Below are positions 51,727 through 59,875 of a stretch of 64,000 nucleotides of DNA, piece after piece (the first letter of the stretch is position 1; every line of letters begins with the position of its first letter). The stretch is taken from contig NZ_VIRG01000060.1 of NCBI RefSeq assembly GCF_008107695.1, forward strand, positions 186,001-250,000, written 5' to 3'. Position numbers and translations under genes: made by a program. The notes below the pieces were generated by a model. That model was not told where the DNA came from and made no database searches. It saw only the letters and a list, made by a program, of their open reading frames with translations. The DNA is from Stappia sp. BW2 (GTDB taxonomy: Bacteria; Pseudomonadota; Alphaproteobacteria; Rhizobiales; Stappiaceae).

Positions 51727-52173
51727 CTATTTGTAAAATCCGTCCCGAAGCTTGATGCCGTGTTCCAGCCAGACCTTCATGGCGCAGAGCATTCCCGTCC
51801 AGCCTTCGCAATTTCCCAGACAGGATTTCAAACCCGTGTCGGTTTCCGGCCAGCCATATTCGCTGATGCGGACGTACGTGCGCCCGTCTTCAAGCGCTTT
51901 AAAGGTGATGGTCACGGTCGTCCAGGTGCCAGGGTCGCCATCCGCTTCCCATTGCAAGACGATCTTTTCGTTTGTCACCACCTCCTGCACAAGCACCGGG
52001 GTTGCGCCGGGAAAATCATGGAAGTCCCAGGTGACTTCAGCTCCCGGCACAATGCGGCCACGCGCGCCGCCGGTTGTGAAAAATTCCGAGAGCTGATCCG
52101 GGTTGACGACAGCTTCGAACACCTCTGCGACGGGTTTTGAAATTCGCCCGCCAACAGTGAATTTCAGGTCCAT
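51727..52173 (-). CDS. SRPBCC/AHSA1-domain protein
   Basis: A 148-residue START-like protein. It follows the AHSA1 pattern: FTVGGRISKPVAEVFEAVVNPDQLSEFFTTGGARGRIVPGAEVTWDFHDFPG, KIVLQWEADGDPGTWTTVTITFKAL, TYVRISEYGWP, and a final GWTGMLCAMKVWLEHGIKLRDGF. Such proteins often pair with ArsR-type repressors and bind hydrophobic ligands. It is divergent from the ArsR gene over a shared 20-bp operator. The function beyond ligand binding is unknown. Confidence 0.88.
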   Translation of the reverse strand: MDLKFTVGGRISKPVAEVFEAVVNPDQLSEFFTTGGARGRIVPGAEVTWDFHDFPGATPVLVQEVVTNEKIVLQWEADGDPGTWTTVTITFKALEDGRTYVRISEYGWPETDTGLKSCLGNCEGWTGMLCAMKVWLEHGIKLRDGFYK

Positions 52174-52205
52174 GGCCGTGTTCCTTGTTGCCTCTCGGAT
52201 CTATT

Positions 52206-52225
52206 ATGTTATAGAATTATAACAT
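52206..52225. promoter_or_regulatory. ArsR-type operator ATGTTATA-N4-TATAACAT
   Basis: ATGTTATAGAATTATAACAT has perfect 8-bp arms around a 4-base spacer. Its last two bases are the first two bases of the ArsR start codon (52224-52226), and it lies 33 bases upstream of the divergent SRPBCC start. A bound ArsR dimer would block both genes. Confidence 0.8.
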
Positions 52226-52601
52226 GTCAACAGATGATCAGGATGACGCGCTTTTCAAGGCGCTAGGCCACCGGGCACGCAGGCACATTCTCGACCTTTT
52301 AAAGAATGGCCCAAAGACCACCGGCCATCTGTGCGAAGCGCTGCCGCAGATGGATCGCTGCACCGTGATGCAGCATCTCAAGGTTCTGGAAAAAGCAGAC
52401 CTTGTGGTGGTCGAACGGCGGGGGCGGGAACGGTGGAACCACCTGGATGCGCTCCCGATTCATGCGGTTCACGAACGCTGGATCGGTCCCTACGCGGCGT
52501 ATGCCGCAAATATGCTGGGCGCTCTGTGCAAGAGCGTAGAAACTGACAGCAACGCATCAGTGCCGGCAGAAGGTGATGGTGACGACAGCGCAAAGGCATG
52601 A
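52224..52601 (+). CDS. ArsR-family winged-helix repressor
   Basis: A 125-residue repressor. HTH region: DALFKALGHRARRHILDLLKNGPKTTGHLCEALPQMDRCTVMQHLKVLEKADLVVVERRGRERWNHLDALPIHAVHERW. The metal box ELCVCD of arsenic sensors is not present, so this belongs to the non-metal branch that often sits with SRPBCC genes. The start codon overlaps the operator at 52206-52225 and no Shine-Dalgarno precedes it, so translation may be leaderless. It most likely represses itself and the SRPBCC-VOC pair. Confidence 0.9.
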   Translation: MSTDDQDDALFKALGHRARRHILDLLKNGPKTTGHLCEALPQMDRCTVMQHLKVLEKADLVVVERRGRERWNHLDALPIHAVHERWIGPYAAYAANMLGALCKSVETDSNASVPAEGDGDDSAKA

Positions 52602-52793
52602 CGACACTCACCGGCTGGAAATCGGCTCCAAGGGGTGGTGCTTGCTGCGGAAGTATTTTCGAAATAGCGGCGCCATACGCGCGGCACGAGATGCGGGATC
52701 CCGGCGATTGAAGCTTGCTTCTTGGCGGAGAGCAAAACCGTCCGCGATATCCTTCAGGTTTCTTGAACTGGGAACAGGCCCCAGCTTCAGTGC

Positions 52794-53060
52794 TTACGCA
52801 TGTTCTGCGCTTCGCGACACACAGCAGACCATGGTTTCGGGATGACACTGCCCGGAACTGAACAGACCGGCCTTGGTCCCGATGAGATAAAGCGGAAACG
52901 CTCTTCCAAGCTTTTGAATCCAGTAATCAATTTCCAGATTTTCAAGGCTATTGCAGGTCTTGCAATAACTGCTGAGCGAATATCCCCTGTCCTGCAGATC
53001 TTCAAGCGTCGTGCAGTTGTTTGTGTCCAATGGCTCGAGAATTCTCAAGTTGAAAGACAT
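52794..53060 (-). CDS. Possible small zinc-ribbon-like protein, second knuckle degenerate
   Basis: An 88-residue ORF, AT-richer than its surroundings. It contains YCKTC (Cys34, Cys37) and a following LEIDYWIQKLGRAFPLYLIG that looks like small rhizobial proteins made of CxxC, then L...LG, then a second CxxC. At the second position there is FSSGQC rather than CxxC, and the end is irregular, so it may be a decaying copy. No RBS is obvious before the ATG at 53060. It stands alone between the ArsR and PAS genes. It could be spurious; the function is unknown. Confidence 0.4.
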   Translation of the reverse strand: MSFNLRILEPLDTNNCTTLEDLQDRGYSLSSYCKTCNSLENLEIDYWIQKLGRAFPLYLIGTKAGLFSSGQCHPETMVCCVSRSAEHA

Positions 53061-53395
53061 TTGGGTGCACCGTTGCTATTGTCTCAAGCAGTTCCAACGC
53101 CCCAATTTTTTCATTCTTGACGACAGGGCGCCTGAAAGGTGCTGTTGTTTTAAAAGTCTGGCGAGGTTATCGCAATTCGGGGGAGTACTTAAGTATAATT
53201 CTAAATCTTGATCGAGCGGTACTCTGCGTTCCATGTTGTCGGATACTTGGCACTTGCCTCCCATCCGGCGGGGCGGCGAACTTTTTTGCTATTTCAGCAG
53301 GATAAGCCGATTTCAAATATGAGGATTCAGGCTTTCTTCAGCTTTGGATTGCTCAATGATCTGGTGCAAGTTGGCGCTAATCATGAAGTCGCAGC
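53061..53395. other. AT-rich intergenic stretch
   Basis: 335 bases of relatively AT-rich DNA between the small zinc-ribbon ORF and the PAS protein. I see no convincing ORF, RNA gene, or strong hairpin. The adjoining 52602-52793 is likewise without an obvious feature. Confidence 0.5.
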
Positions 53396-54574
53396 ATGTC
53401 TACAGAAGTCAACGTCCTCATTCGTTCCATGCGGCAGCTCGTTCCCAACCCGGAAACGAGCGCTATTCTGACGGCCATGGGTGTTTCGTACTGGGCGTAC
53501 GACCCTGTTGCCGAAGAGTTATGCTGGCAAAGAACGGATCCGACGTCTGTCAGGGGATATCGTCTGGCAAAACTGTCGATTCAAAAGGCGCTTAACTACT
53601 ACGTTCAACGGGACAGAACCCGTTTCCTGAAGGTGATTTCCAACGCAGTGGAACATGGCCTGTCGCAGACGACCCGCGTCACCATGAAAGCGGATGGCCG
53701 GCTCAAGTCCTACGATCTGGTCGCCTCCCGAATTTCTGGCAAACCGGCGTTCCTGATCATCGGATTGATGAAGGAATGTCCGCCGGAAGCACCTGTCAAC
53801 GCAGAACTGCCAGACATCCTGGAGAACCTGTCCAGCATCTTCGTTTCCCATGCCAGCGCCGTGATGATTACGGACACCAAGGGGGTGGTTCGGTCCGCCA
53901 ATCGCCAGTTCCTGAAACTCTTCGGCATCAGCAACGCCAAACAGATCGTCGGCCGGGATGCAAGAACGATCCCCAACCACATTGGCAAGAAGCTCGCCTT
54001 GGCATTCACCGATATCTTGAGAAGCAGCCTTGCCTCGCAGGGAACGCTGAAACTGCCTCAGTCCACTGGCGAGGCTGTCGACATACTTTACGATTTGCAC
54101 CCGATGGCGCTCGACAATCCAAACGGCGGTATCATCTTCGCAGGCGAACTTGCCGCCCATTCCATGGAGATCTCTGCCTCTGAAGTTCTGGATGCGGTGC
54201 CAACGCCCATTCTGGTTGCCGATCTGGACTCCCGCCGGATCAAATACGCCAACAAGGCCGGGCGCGGCGAACTCGGCCTTTCCCCGCGGCAGATCGGCAC
54301 TGAACGGCTTTCGGACACGTTGATGAGCGCGAACGACGTGCGCGATCTGACCCTTGTCCTCGACAAGGTCGGCTGGGATGCCGGGCGGGTGTGGCAGGTT
54401 CAAAGCCACATCGGCCTCAAGCGGCATTATCGCATCCGCACCTGTTTCATCGGCAAACAGTCGGCCCGGCAAATCGTGCTCGAGTTTCTGCCTGTCCGGC
54501 TTGAAAAAGACAAACCCGGCAATGAGAAGGCTCAGAACTTCTTTACGCGTCTGCTGGACATGAGTTTCAACTGA
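53396..54574 (+). CDS. PAS-repeat protein without an output domain
   Basis: A 392-residue protein made of three PAS-like units and little else. First unit about 20-125 (AMGVSYWAYDPVAEELCWQRTDPTSVRGYR...). Second about 145-260 (SSIFVSHASAVMITDTKGVVRSANRQFLKLFGISNAKQIVGRDARTIPNH). Third about 268-380 (VLDAVPTPILVADLDSRRIKYANKAGRGELGLSPRQIGTERLSDTL). No kinase, GGDEF, HTH or methyl-accepting domain follows; it ends NFFTRLLDMSFN. It has no membrane segment. It could be a small-molecule or redox sensor that signals by contacting another protein. No partner gene is adjacent. The start has no strong RBS. Confidence 0.75.
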   Translation: MSTEVNVLIRSMRQLVPNPETSAILTAMGVSYWAYDPVAEELCWQRTDPTSVRGYRLAKLSIQKALNYYVQRDRTRFLKVISNAVEHGLSQTTRVTMKADGRLKSYDLVASRISGKPAFLIIGLMKECPPEAPVNAELPDILENLSSIFVSHASAVMITDTKGVVRSANRQFLKLFGISNAKQIVGRDARTIPNHIGKKLALAFTDILRSSLASQGTLKLPQSTGEAVDILYDLHPMALDNPNGGIIFAGELAAHSMEISASEVLDAVPTPILVADLDSRRIKYANKAGRGELGLSPRQIGTERLSDTLMSANDVRDLTLVLDKVGWDAGRVWQVQSHIGLKRHYRIRTCFIGKQSARQIVLEFLPVRLEKDKPGNEKAQNFFTRLLDMSFN

Positions 54575-54605
54575 ACCGGCGGCGATTGTGCGCCGAAGCT
54601 TGCCG

Positions 54606-55520
54606 TCAGATCGAGACCGTCATTTCCTCCATGACGGATCCATAGCCACCCGCCATCAGGCCGGTGATCTTGCCGTCCTCCAGGTCAAGCTCCACGGTTA
54701 TGACACTTGGCGAAGCCGGGGTCATGAAGTGGCCCTGTTCAATGACGAACCGGGATTTCTTCTCGCCGAGCAGGTCATAAAGCACGCAGGCGAGGGGACC
54801 TGCGGCCATTCCGGTGGCGGATTCCTCTTCGATTGCATAGCGCGGTGCGAACATGCGTGTGGTGGCGTCGGCCTGTGTCGCGTTCCGGTCGGTGGTGAAG
54901 ACGTAATATCCTATCAGGTCCAGCCTGTTGCTGATGTCGTTGATCTTTGACTGGTCCGGAACGATCTGCTTCAGGACAGCGGCATCGCGGACGGCGACGA
55001 CAACAAAACTGTTGCCTGTGTTCACGAGCACCGGCCGCAGGCGCGCATCCAGGACGCCTTCCTTCAGACCGAGCGAAGCCAGAACGTCGGCTTCACTGAC
55101 ACCGCGGTCGGCCCAGGCTGGGCTCCTTTCATGTTTCGGCGCGAGCTGTTCCATGTAGGCGGCACCGTTCTTGATGACGATCTTTCGTGGGCCATCGACG
55201 GTTTCCTTTGAGGTGACACCCTCCAGCACCTTGCCCAGTTCGGCCATGTAGCTGAAGGTTGCAATCGTCGCGTGGCCGCAATGGGCAATCCGCCGGTTTG
55301 GCGTGAAGAAATCCAGCTTGAAACCTTCCGTTGCCGATTTCGACACGAAGGCTGTTTCTGAGAGCCCGATCTTGCCGGCAACAGCCAGCATGTCCGCTTC
55401 CGACAGGCTGTCAGCGTCCAGAACGACACCCGCCGGATTTCCACCAAAGGCTTCCGAACCGTTCTTTCGGGTCACGAACCCGTTCACGATGCGGGCAACA
55501 ACGTCTTTTGCGTCATTCAT
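54606..55520 (-). CDS. PhzF-family isomerase/epimerase-like protein
   Basis: A 304-residue PhzF-fold enzyme. The ATG at 55518-55520 follows GGAAGG by eight bases; a GTG three codons earlier is possible. Hallmarks: VARIVNGFVTRKNGSEAFGGNPAGVVLDADSLSEADMLAVAGKIGLSETAFVSKSATEGFKLDFFTPNRRIAHCGHATIATFSYMAEL, with the general acid/base Glu in LSETAFV, the PNRRIAHCGHAT motif, and a C-terminal EESATGMAAGPLACVLYDLLG. Such enzymes catalyse proton shifts on small dienes or epimerise amino acids; the reaction here is unknown. It is divergent from a LysR gene with an 84-base promoter region. Confidence 0.92.
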   Translation of the reverse strand: MNDAKDVVARIVNGFVTRKNGSEAFGGNPAGVVLDADSLSEADMLAVAGKIGLSETAFVSKSATEGFKLDFFTPNRRIAHCGHATIATFSYMAELGKVLEGVTSKETVDGPRKIVIKNGAAYMEQLAPKHERSPAWADRGVSEADVLASLGLKEGVLDARLRPVLVNTGNSFVVVAVRDAAVLKQIVPDQSKINDISNRLDLIGYYVFTTDRNATQADATTRMFAPRYAIEEESATGMAAGPLACVLYDLLGEKKSRFVIEQGHFMTPASPSVITVELDLEDGKITGLMAGGYGSVMEEMTVSI

Positions 55521-55575
55521 TTCATGCACCTTCCATCATTATCTGGACACAAGAATGATGTCGAAATATGCTTTG

Positions 55576-55588
55576 TTCAATGCCTGAA
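55576..55588. promoter_or_regulatory. LysR-type T-N11-A box in the PhzF/LysR divergent region
   Basis: TTCAATGCCTGAA is a T-N11-A interval with TTCA/TGAA arms, the classical LysR box, in the region between the divergent phzF-like and lysR genes. Both genes would be controlled from this site by autoregulation. The arms are short. Confidence 0.45.
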
Positions 55589-55604
55589 TACATGAGTGAA
55601 ATTC

Positions 55605-56534
55605 ATGAATGACCGGGACGACCTGCAAAGCAGGCTGATGCTGAACGCAGTGCTGCTCAACGCCATTGCGGAAGAGGGAAACTTCTCCCGTGCTGCCGTC
55701 GCAGTTGGGCTGGAGCAATCGGCTGTCAGCCATCGCATCAAGTCTCTGGAAGCCGCGCTCGGCATCCGGCTTTTCGAGCGGACAACCCGGCGGATCGTCC
55801 CCACGGAAACCGGACGGATCGTCTGCGACGCCGCCAAGCGCTGTCACGAGGTCTGGGACAGTGCGCAGTCCCGGATAGCGGACGCAAGGACCTCCAGGAC
55901 CATCCGCCTGTCCGTGTCGTCCTCGCTCGCCATGAAGTGGGTCATTCCGGCCCTCCACCGCGCCCAGGCCGCTGGCCTCGATCTGGTAGTCGACGTGGAG
56001 GACAGGCTTGTCGACCTGCACGAAGGCGAAGCCCAGGCCGCAATCCGCTATGGTTCCGGGCCTTATCCCGGTTTCCATGCCGAAGCGTTGTTAACCGCAC
56101 ATCTTGTCCCGGTTGCTCGGCCCGGTCTGTTGAAAGGCCAGATGACCCCTGGCGGGCAGGAGCTTGCCCTTCTTTCCGACAGAAACGGCGTGTCGGACGG
56201 TACGGGGTTCAGTTGGAACGACTATTTCAAAGGCCGGGACTGGATGGAACCGCCGGCAAGGCCTCTCAGCTCCTTCGCGCGGGCGGATCTGGCGATCCAG
56301 GCTGCCATCAGCGGCATGGGTGTGGCGCTTGGACGAACACTTCTGGTCGAAAACGACATTGAGGCGGGATTTCTGGAGGCCGTCGGTGAGCCTGTCGCAT
56401 CCAGAGCAAAATACTGGCTGATCACCACGCCAGCCTATGCAGGCACGGAAGGGTATCGGGACCTGCGCGCCTGGATCGTCAGTGAGGTCGAGATGGCGCG
56501 CACGCAGTTCAGGCAATTGATCGCCCGGGTCTGA
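55605..56534 (+). CDS. LysR-family regulator divergent from the PhzF-like gene
   Basis: A 309-residue LysR-type protein. I use the ATG at 55605; an in-frame GTG at 55596 adds three residues. The HTH is clear: LLNAIAEEGNFSRAAVAVGLEQSAVSHRIKSLEAALGIRLFERTTRRIVPTETGR. Residues about 92-300 form the effector domain (TIRLSVSSSLAMKWVIPALHRAQAAGLDLVVDVEDRLVDL). The strong resemblance is to GcvA-type LysR proteins. It most likely controls the divergent phzF-like gene. Confidence 0.92.
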   Translation: MNDRDDLQSRLMLNAVLLNAIAEEGNFSRAAVAVGLEQSAVSHRIKSLEAALGIRLFERTTRRIVPTETGRIVCDAAKRCHEVWDSAQSRIADARTSRTIRLSVSSSLAMKWVIPALHRAQAAGLDLVVDVEDRLVDLHEGEAQAAIRYGSGPYPGFHAEALLTAHLVPVARPGLLKGQMTPGGQELALLSDRNGVSDGTGFSWNDYFKGRDWMEPPARPLSSFARADLAIQAAISGMGVALGRTLLVENDIEAGFLEAVGEPVASRAKYWLITTPAYAGTEGYRDLRAWIVSEVEMARTQFRQLIARV

Positions 56535-56610
56535 CCTGGTTTCTTTTCAGGGGGCGATCCATCTGGCGCTATCCGGTTCCGCGGTGAGGCTTGTGCGCCG
56601 TGCCGCTGCT

Positions 56611-57354
56611 TCAGCGCACCTTCTCGATCGGGTCGTGGTAGGTATCCAGCCACTTCTGCAGGTCCCGCTCTGCACTTTCCAGGCTTTCGGCGTTGATGGC
56701 GCGCAGGTTCAGGGCGCGTGTGATGGCGCGCGTCCGCTTGTTGATCGCAAAGTCGGCGGGAACCGTTTCAAGATTATCGACGCCCAGTTTGTCATAGAGC
56801 GACAAAAGCCGGTTCTGAACGGTCCGCAACGACAGACCTTGTCGCACGGCGATGATCTTGTCCGACAGGCCGAGGGCCATGTCGAGAAGAACCGCATATT
56901 CGCTGTCGGTGAGCGTGTCGTGTGTGCGGATGTGGCGTTGCTGAACCCGGTGGATTTCCTGATCCACCACGATCTGGGATTCCAGGAACACGCCCCGCAG
57001 TGCCAGGTGAAGCCGCTCCTGTGTGGCCGTCTTCAGCACATAGCCATAGGATGTTTCCTGAGGCACGATCCGCGCAATGCCGCGCAGGTAGGCCTCGTCG
57101 GAATAGTTGGACCAGAACAGGATGCGGGTCTGGGGGCGCTCTCGCCAGATTGTCCGGGCCGCATCAATCCCGTTGCGTTCCTTCATTTGCAGGTCCATCA
57201 CCACCGACTGAATGGAATGCTTGCGGGCCAGCAGTTCACCTTCCAGGCCGTTGGTTGCGTGAAAGATGTCTTTCACGTCCGGCAAAGCCAGCTGCAGGGC
57301 TTCACTCAGGTAGCCGGCATGAAACTGATCGTCTTCGACGAGAAGCACCTTCAT
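56611..57354 (-). CDS. Response regulator with LuxR/NarL-type HTH
   Basis: A 247-residue response regulator. The receiver begins MKVLLVEDDQFHAGYLSEAL and has Asp54 in VVMDLQMKERNG; the switch segment is ILFWSNYSDEAYLRG and the Lys is in YGYVLKTATQERL. After a spacer comes an HTH LTDSEYAVLLDMALGLSDKIIAVRQGLSLRTVQNRLLSLYDKLGV (about 152-196), and a C-terminal extension of about 50 residues that does not match a known domain. It is encoded next to, and its start overlaps, the stop of the GAF kinase gene (ATGA). It probably controls genes in response to that kinase. Confidence 0.92.
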   Translation of the reverse strand: MKVLLVEDDQFHAGYLSEALQLALPDVKDIFHATNGLEGELLARKHSIQSVVMDLQMKERNGIDAARTIWRERPQTRILFWSNYSDEAYLRGIARIVPQETSYGYVLKTATQERLHLALRGVFLESQIVVDQEIHRVQQRHIRTHDTLTDSEYAVLLDMALGLSDKIIAVRQGLSLRTVQNRLLSLYDKLGVDNLETVPADFAINKRTRAITRALNLRAINAESLESAERDLQKWLDTYHDPIEKVR

Positions 57355-58682
57355 GCCAGCTCTTCCTCGACCGTCTGCGGCATATTCTCCTGGGTCGTGG
57401 CGCAGCTCAGCGGCAGCTTCACCGTTATGGTGGTGCCGGCCTTGCTCGCCATGCTGAATTCCGCGGCGATCAGCCGGGCCCGTGTGCGCATGTGGGCAAT
57501 GCCACCTGTTGCCTTGCTGGGCTGACGGCCAAACCGGTAGCCGGGAAGCCCCTTGCCGTTGTCCTTGATCGTCATCTGCAGGCCGGATTTCACGCGCTTT
57601 ACGGTGACGCTTATCTGGTCGGCGCCGGAATGGCGGGCGGCGTTGTTGATCGCTTCCTGGGCAATGCGAAACAGGGCGATGCGGATGGTGGGGTCGAGGG
57701 TGTCGATCTCGCCGTCCGTTTCGTCCAGCGTTTCAAGGCTCGTGGACGAGACATCCTCGACAGCGCGTTCCAGGTGTATCCGCAAGGCGTGGGCAAATCC
57801 GAACAGATCCAGGATCGTCGGAACGGCGGTGTCGATGATCCGCCTGAGATCGCCGATGCAATGCTGAATGCTGCTGATGACCTGCGCCTTGTCCGTGGCC
57901 GCGTCCATTTTCTCGACATCGCGCATGATCCGGGTCAGGTCGGCCAATGTCTGGTCATGCAGATCCATGCCGATGCGCTGACGTTCCTGTTCGAGCACCC
58001 GCGTCAGCTCCAGCGCGCCTTGCCGCAGGCCTTCTTCGCGGGCCTGGGCTTCCGCGCGCACCACGGCCGCGCGCTTGGCTTTTTCGTTGGCCCGCAGGGA
58101 ATAGAAATACGGCGCGAGCACATCGGCAATCTGCCTGACCCGCACAACCGTTGCCTCGTCGTAGATGTCCGGGGTGCAGGAAGAACAGTTGAGTGCGCCA
58201 ATCGTGCGGCCAAGCACCTTCATGGCAACATTCACGCGGCTGCGCAGCTTGTGCTTGATGATCGGCTGGGCCAGCGCACCCTCGTAGGTGTAGCGTTCGT
58301 CTTCCATCGCGTTGCTGGTGAGCATGTAATCCGTTTCACCAAGCAGGATGCTGCGTATGGGCGAGATGGCCACGGGCGTGCGCGACAGGCTCCACCGCGT
58401 CTTGATGCCCACTTCATAGCTTGTGTTCCAGGTTACCTTGTCATCCACCAGGCAGACATCCAGGTGATCGATCGGCAACAGGTTCTCGATCTCGGCCTTG
58501 ACCGATCTCAAGGCGGCCCGAATTTCCACCTGGCCGGCCAGATGACTGGAAATGCGCAGCAGGGAGACGAGAGCCGTCGGCTCTGACATCTCCTGATTTT
58601 CATTGGCTTCCTGTCGCATGGCAACAACAAGCTCCTCCCGTTTCTTGTTCGCCAGTGTGCGGTACGGCGCCTGCATCGGCAA
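57351..58682 (-). CDS. Cytosolic GAF-domain sensor histidine kinase (HisKA_3/NarX-like)
   Basis: A 443-residue kinase with no membrane segment. A GAF-like sensing domain lies at about 30-190 (SLLRISSHLAGQVEIRAALRSVKAEIENLLPIDHLDVCLVDD ... KHKLRSRVNVAMKVLGRTIGALNCSS). The dimerisation/phospho-acceptor helix has ERQRIGMDLHDQTLADLTRIM with the His near residue 241. The ATPase domain follows (RIAQEAINNAARHSGADQISV, IKDNGKGLPGYRFGR, GGIAHMRTRARLIAAEFSM). GAF domains usually bind a small molecule or respond to redox state. The gene is divergent from the sugar ABC operon, suggesting a link, over a region with a 34-bp inverted repeat. Confidence 0.92.
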   Translation of the reverse strand: MPMQAPYRTLANKKREELVVAMRQEANENQEMSEPTALVSLLRISSHLAGQVEIRAALRSVKAEIENLLPIDHLDVCLVDDKVTWNTSYEVGIKTRWSLSRTPVAISPIRSILLGETDYMLTSNAMEDERYTYEGALAQPIIKHKLRSRVNVAMKVLGRTIGALNCSSCTPDIYDEATVVRVRQIADVLAPYFYSLRANEKAKRAAVVRAEAQAREEGLRQGALELTRVLEQERQRIGMDLHDQTLADLTRIMRDVEKMDAATDKAQVISSIQHCIGDLRRIIDTAVPTILDLFGFAHALRIHLERAVEDVSSTSLETLDETDGEIDTLDPTIRIALFRIAQEAINNAARHSGADQISVTVKRVKSGLQMTIKDNGKGLPGYRFGRQPSKATGGIAHMRTRARLIAAEFSMASKAGTTITVKLPLSCATTQENMPQTVEEELA

Positions 58683-58704
58683 CCCATCTGTTAGGCGTTC
58701 AAGT

Positions 58705-58738
58705 GCATCACGGTTGCGGGTTCCCGCAACCGTGATGC
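58705..58738. promoter_or_regulatory. 34-bp inverted repeat in the kinase/ABC-transporter divergent region
   Basis: A perfect 16-bp inverted repeat, 58705-58720 with 58723-58738, has only TT between the arms. Arm ends GCATCACGG and core GGTTGCGGG are easy to see. It is 22 bases upstream of the kinase start and 108 bases upstream of the binding-protein start. No gene ends here, so a terminator would be out of place; an operator or 5' UTR structure is more likely. Confidence 0.65.
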
Positions 58739-58846
58739 GTTTCTCCTGCTTTACGCAACTCCTTCAGCTCCGCAATCTGACCACGGGATGCGTTGGGAGA
58801 ACCGTGTCCCGTTATCAAAGGCGCCTGTTGGCGTCAGGGAGGAAAC

Positions 58847-59863
58847 ATGAACACCAAAGCCAAGCTCCTGGGGGCTGCCGCGCTCGTTGCGGTCACCCTG
58901 CCGGGTCACGCTGTCGCGGACACCGCCGACAAACGTATCGCTCTTTCCAACAATTACGCCGGCAATTCCTGGCGGCAGGCCATGCTGGAAAGCTGGGCCA
59001 AAGTTGGCGACAAGGCCGTGGAAGACGGCGTGGTCGCCGCCGCCGATGCATTCACCACATCCGAAAACCAGGCCACCGAACAAGCCGCCCAGATTCAGAA
59101 CATGATTCTGCAGGGCTACGACGCAATCGTGGTCAACGCAGCTTCGCCGACCGCCCTGAATGGTGCGATCAAGGAAGCGTGTGACGCGGGCATCACTGTC
59201 GTTTCCTTCGACGGCATTGTCACCGAACCCTGTGCGTGGCGCATTGCTGTCGATTTCAAGGAAATGGGCCGCCAGCAGGTCGAATATCTCGCCGGGCGCC
59301 TGCCGGATGGTGGCAACCTTCTGGAAATTCGCGGTCTTGCCGGTGTCTTCGTGGATGACGAAATCCATGCGGGTATCGAAGAGGGTGTCGCGGAGTTTCC
59401 GAAGTTCAAGATCGTCGGATCGGTGCATGGCGACTGGGCACAGGATGTCGCTCAAAAAGCGGTTGCCGGTGTTTTGCCAAGCCTGCCGGAGATCTCTGGC
59501 GTCGTGACGCAGGGCGGCGATGGCTACGGTGCCGCACAGGCGATCAAGGCCGCCGGCCGGGATATGCCGATCATCGTGATGGGCAACCGTCAGGACGAAA
59601 TGAAGTGGTGGGCCGAAGCTCGTGATGAAAACGGTTATGAGACCCTCTCGCTTTCCATCGCACCGGGCGTTGGCACGCTCGCCCTCTGGGTCGCCCAGCA
59701 GGTTCTTGATGGTGCCGAAGTGCCCAAGGACCTCACCGTTCCTTTCCTGAAGGTGACCCAGGACACGCTCGACGAGACGCTTGCCGCGACACCGGAAGGG
59801 TCGGTGGCGAACGTCGAATACAGTCAGGAAGACGCCAAGTCCGTCATTGCTGCTGCCAAATAA
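58847..59863 (+). CDS. Ribose-type ABC transporter periplasmic binding protein
   Basis: A 338-residue secreted protein. The start at 58847 follows GGGAGGAAAC. Signal peptide about residues 1-24 (MNTKAKLLGAAALVAVTLPGHAVA, cut before DTADKRIALS). It is a type I periplasmic-binding fold of the RbsB kind: NNYAGNSWRQAMLESW, QAAQIQNMILQGYDAIVVNAASPTALNGAIKEACDAGITVVSFD, and GVVTQGGDGYGAAQAIKAAG. It captures a sugar or sugar-like compound. The operon continues with an ATPase, two permeases and an SMP-30/gluconolactonase, so an aldose, aldonate or related lactone is a likely ligand; unproven. Confidence 0.93.
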   Translation: MNTKAKLLGAAALVAVTLPGHAVADTADKRIALSNNYAGNSWRQAMLESWAKVGDKAVEDGVVAAADAFTTSENQATEQAAQIQNMILQGYDAIVVNAASPTALNGAIKEACDAGITVVSFDGIVTEPCAWRIAVDFKEMGRQQVEYLAGRLPDGGNLLEIRGLAGVFVDDEIHAGIEEGVAEFPKFKIVGSVHGDWAQDVAQKAVAGVLPSLPEISGVVTQGGDGYGAAQAIKAAGRDMPIIVMGNRQDEMKWWAEARDENGYETLSLSIAPGVGTLALWVAQQVLDGAEVPKDLTVPFLKVTQDTLDETLAATPEGSVANVEYSQEDAKSVIAAAK

Positions 59864-59875
59864 GGAGTGACGGAA

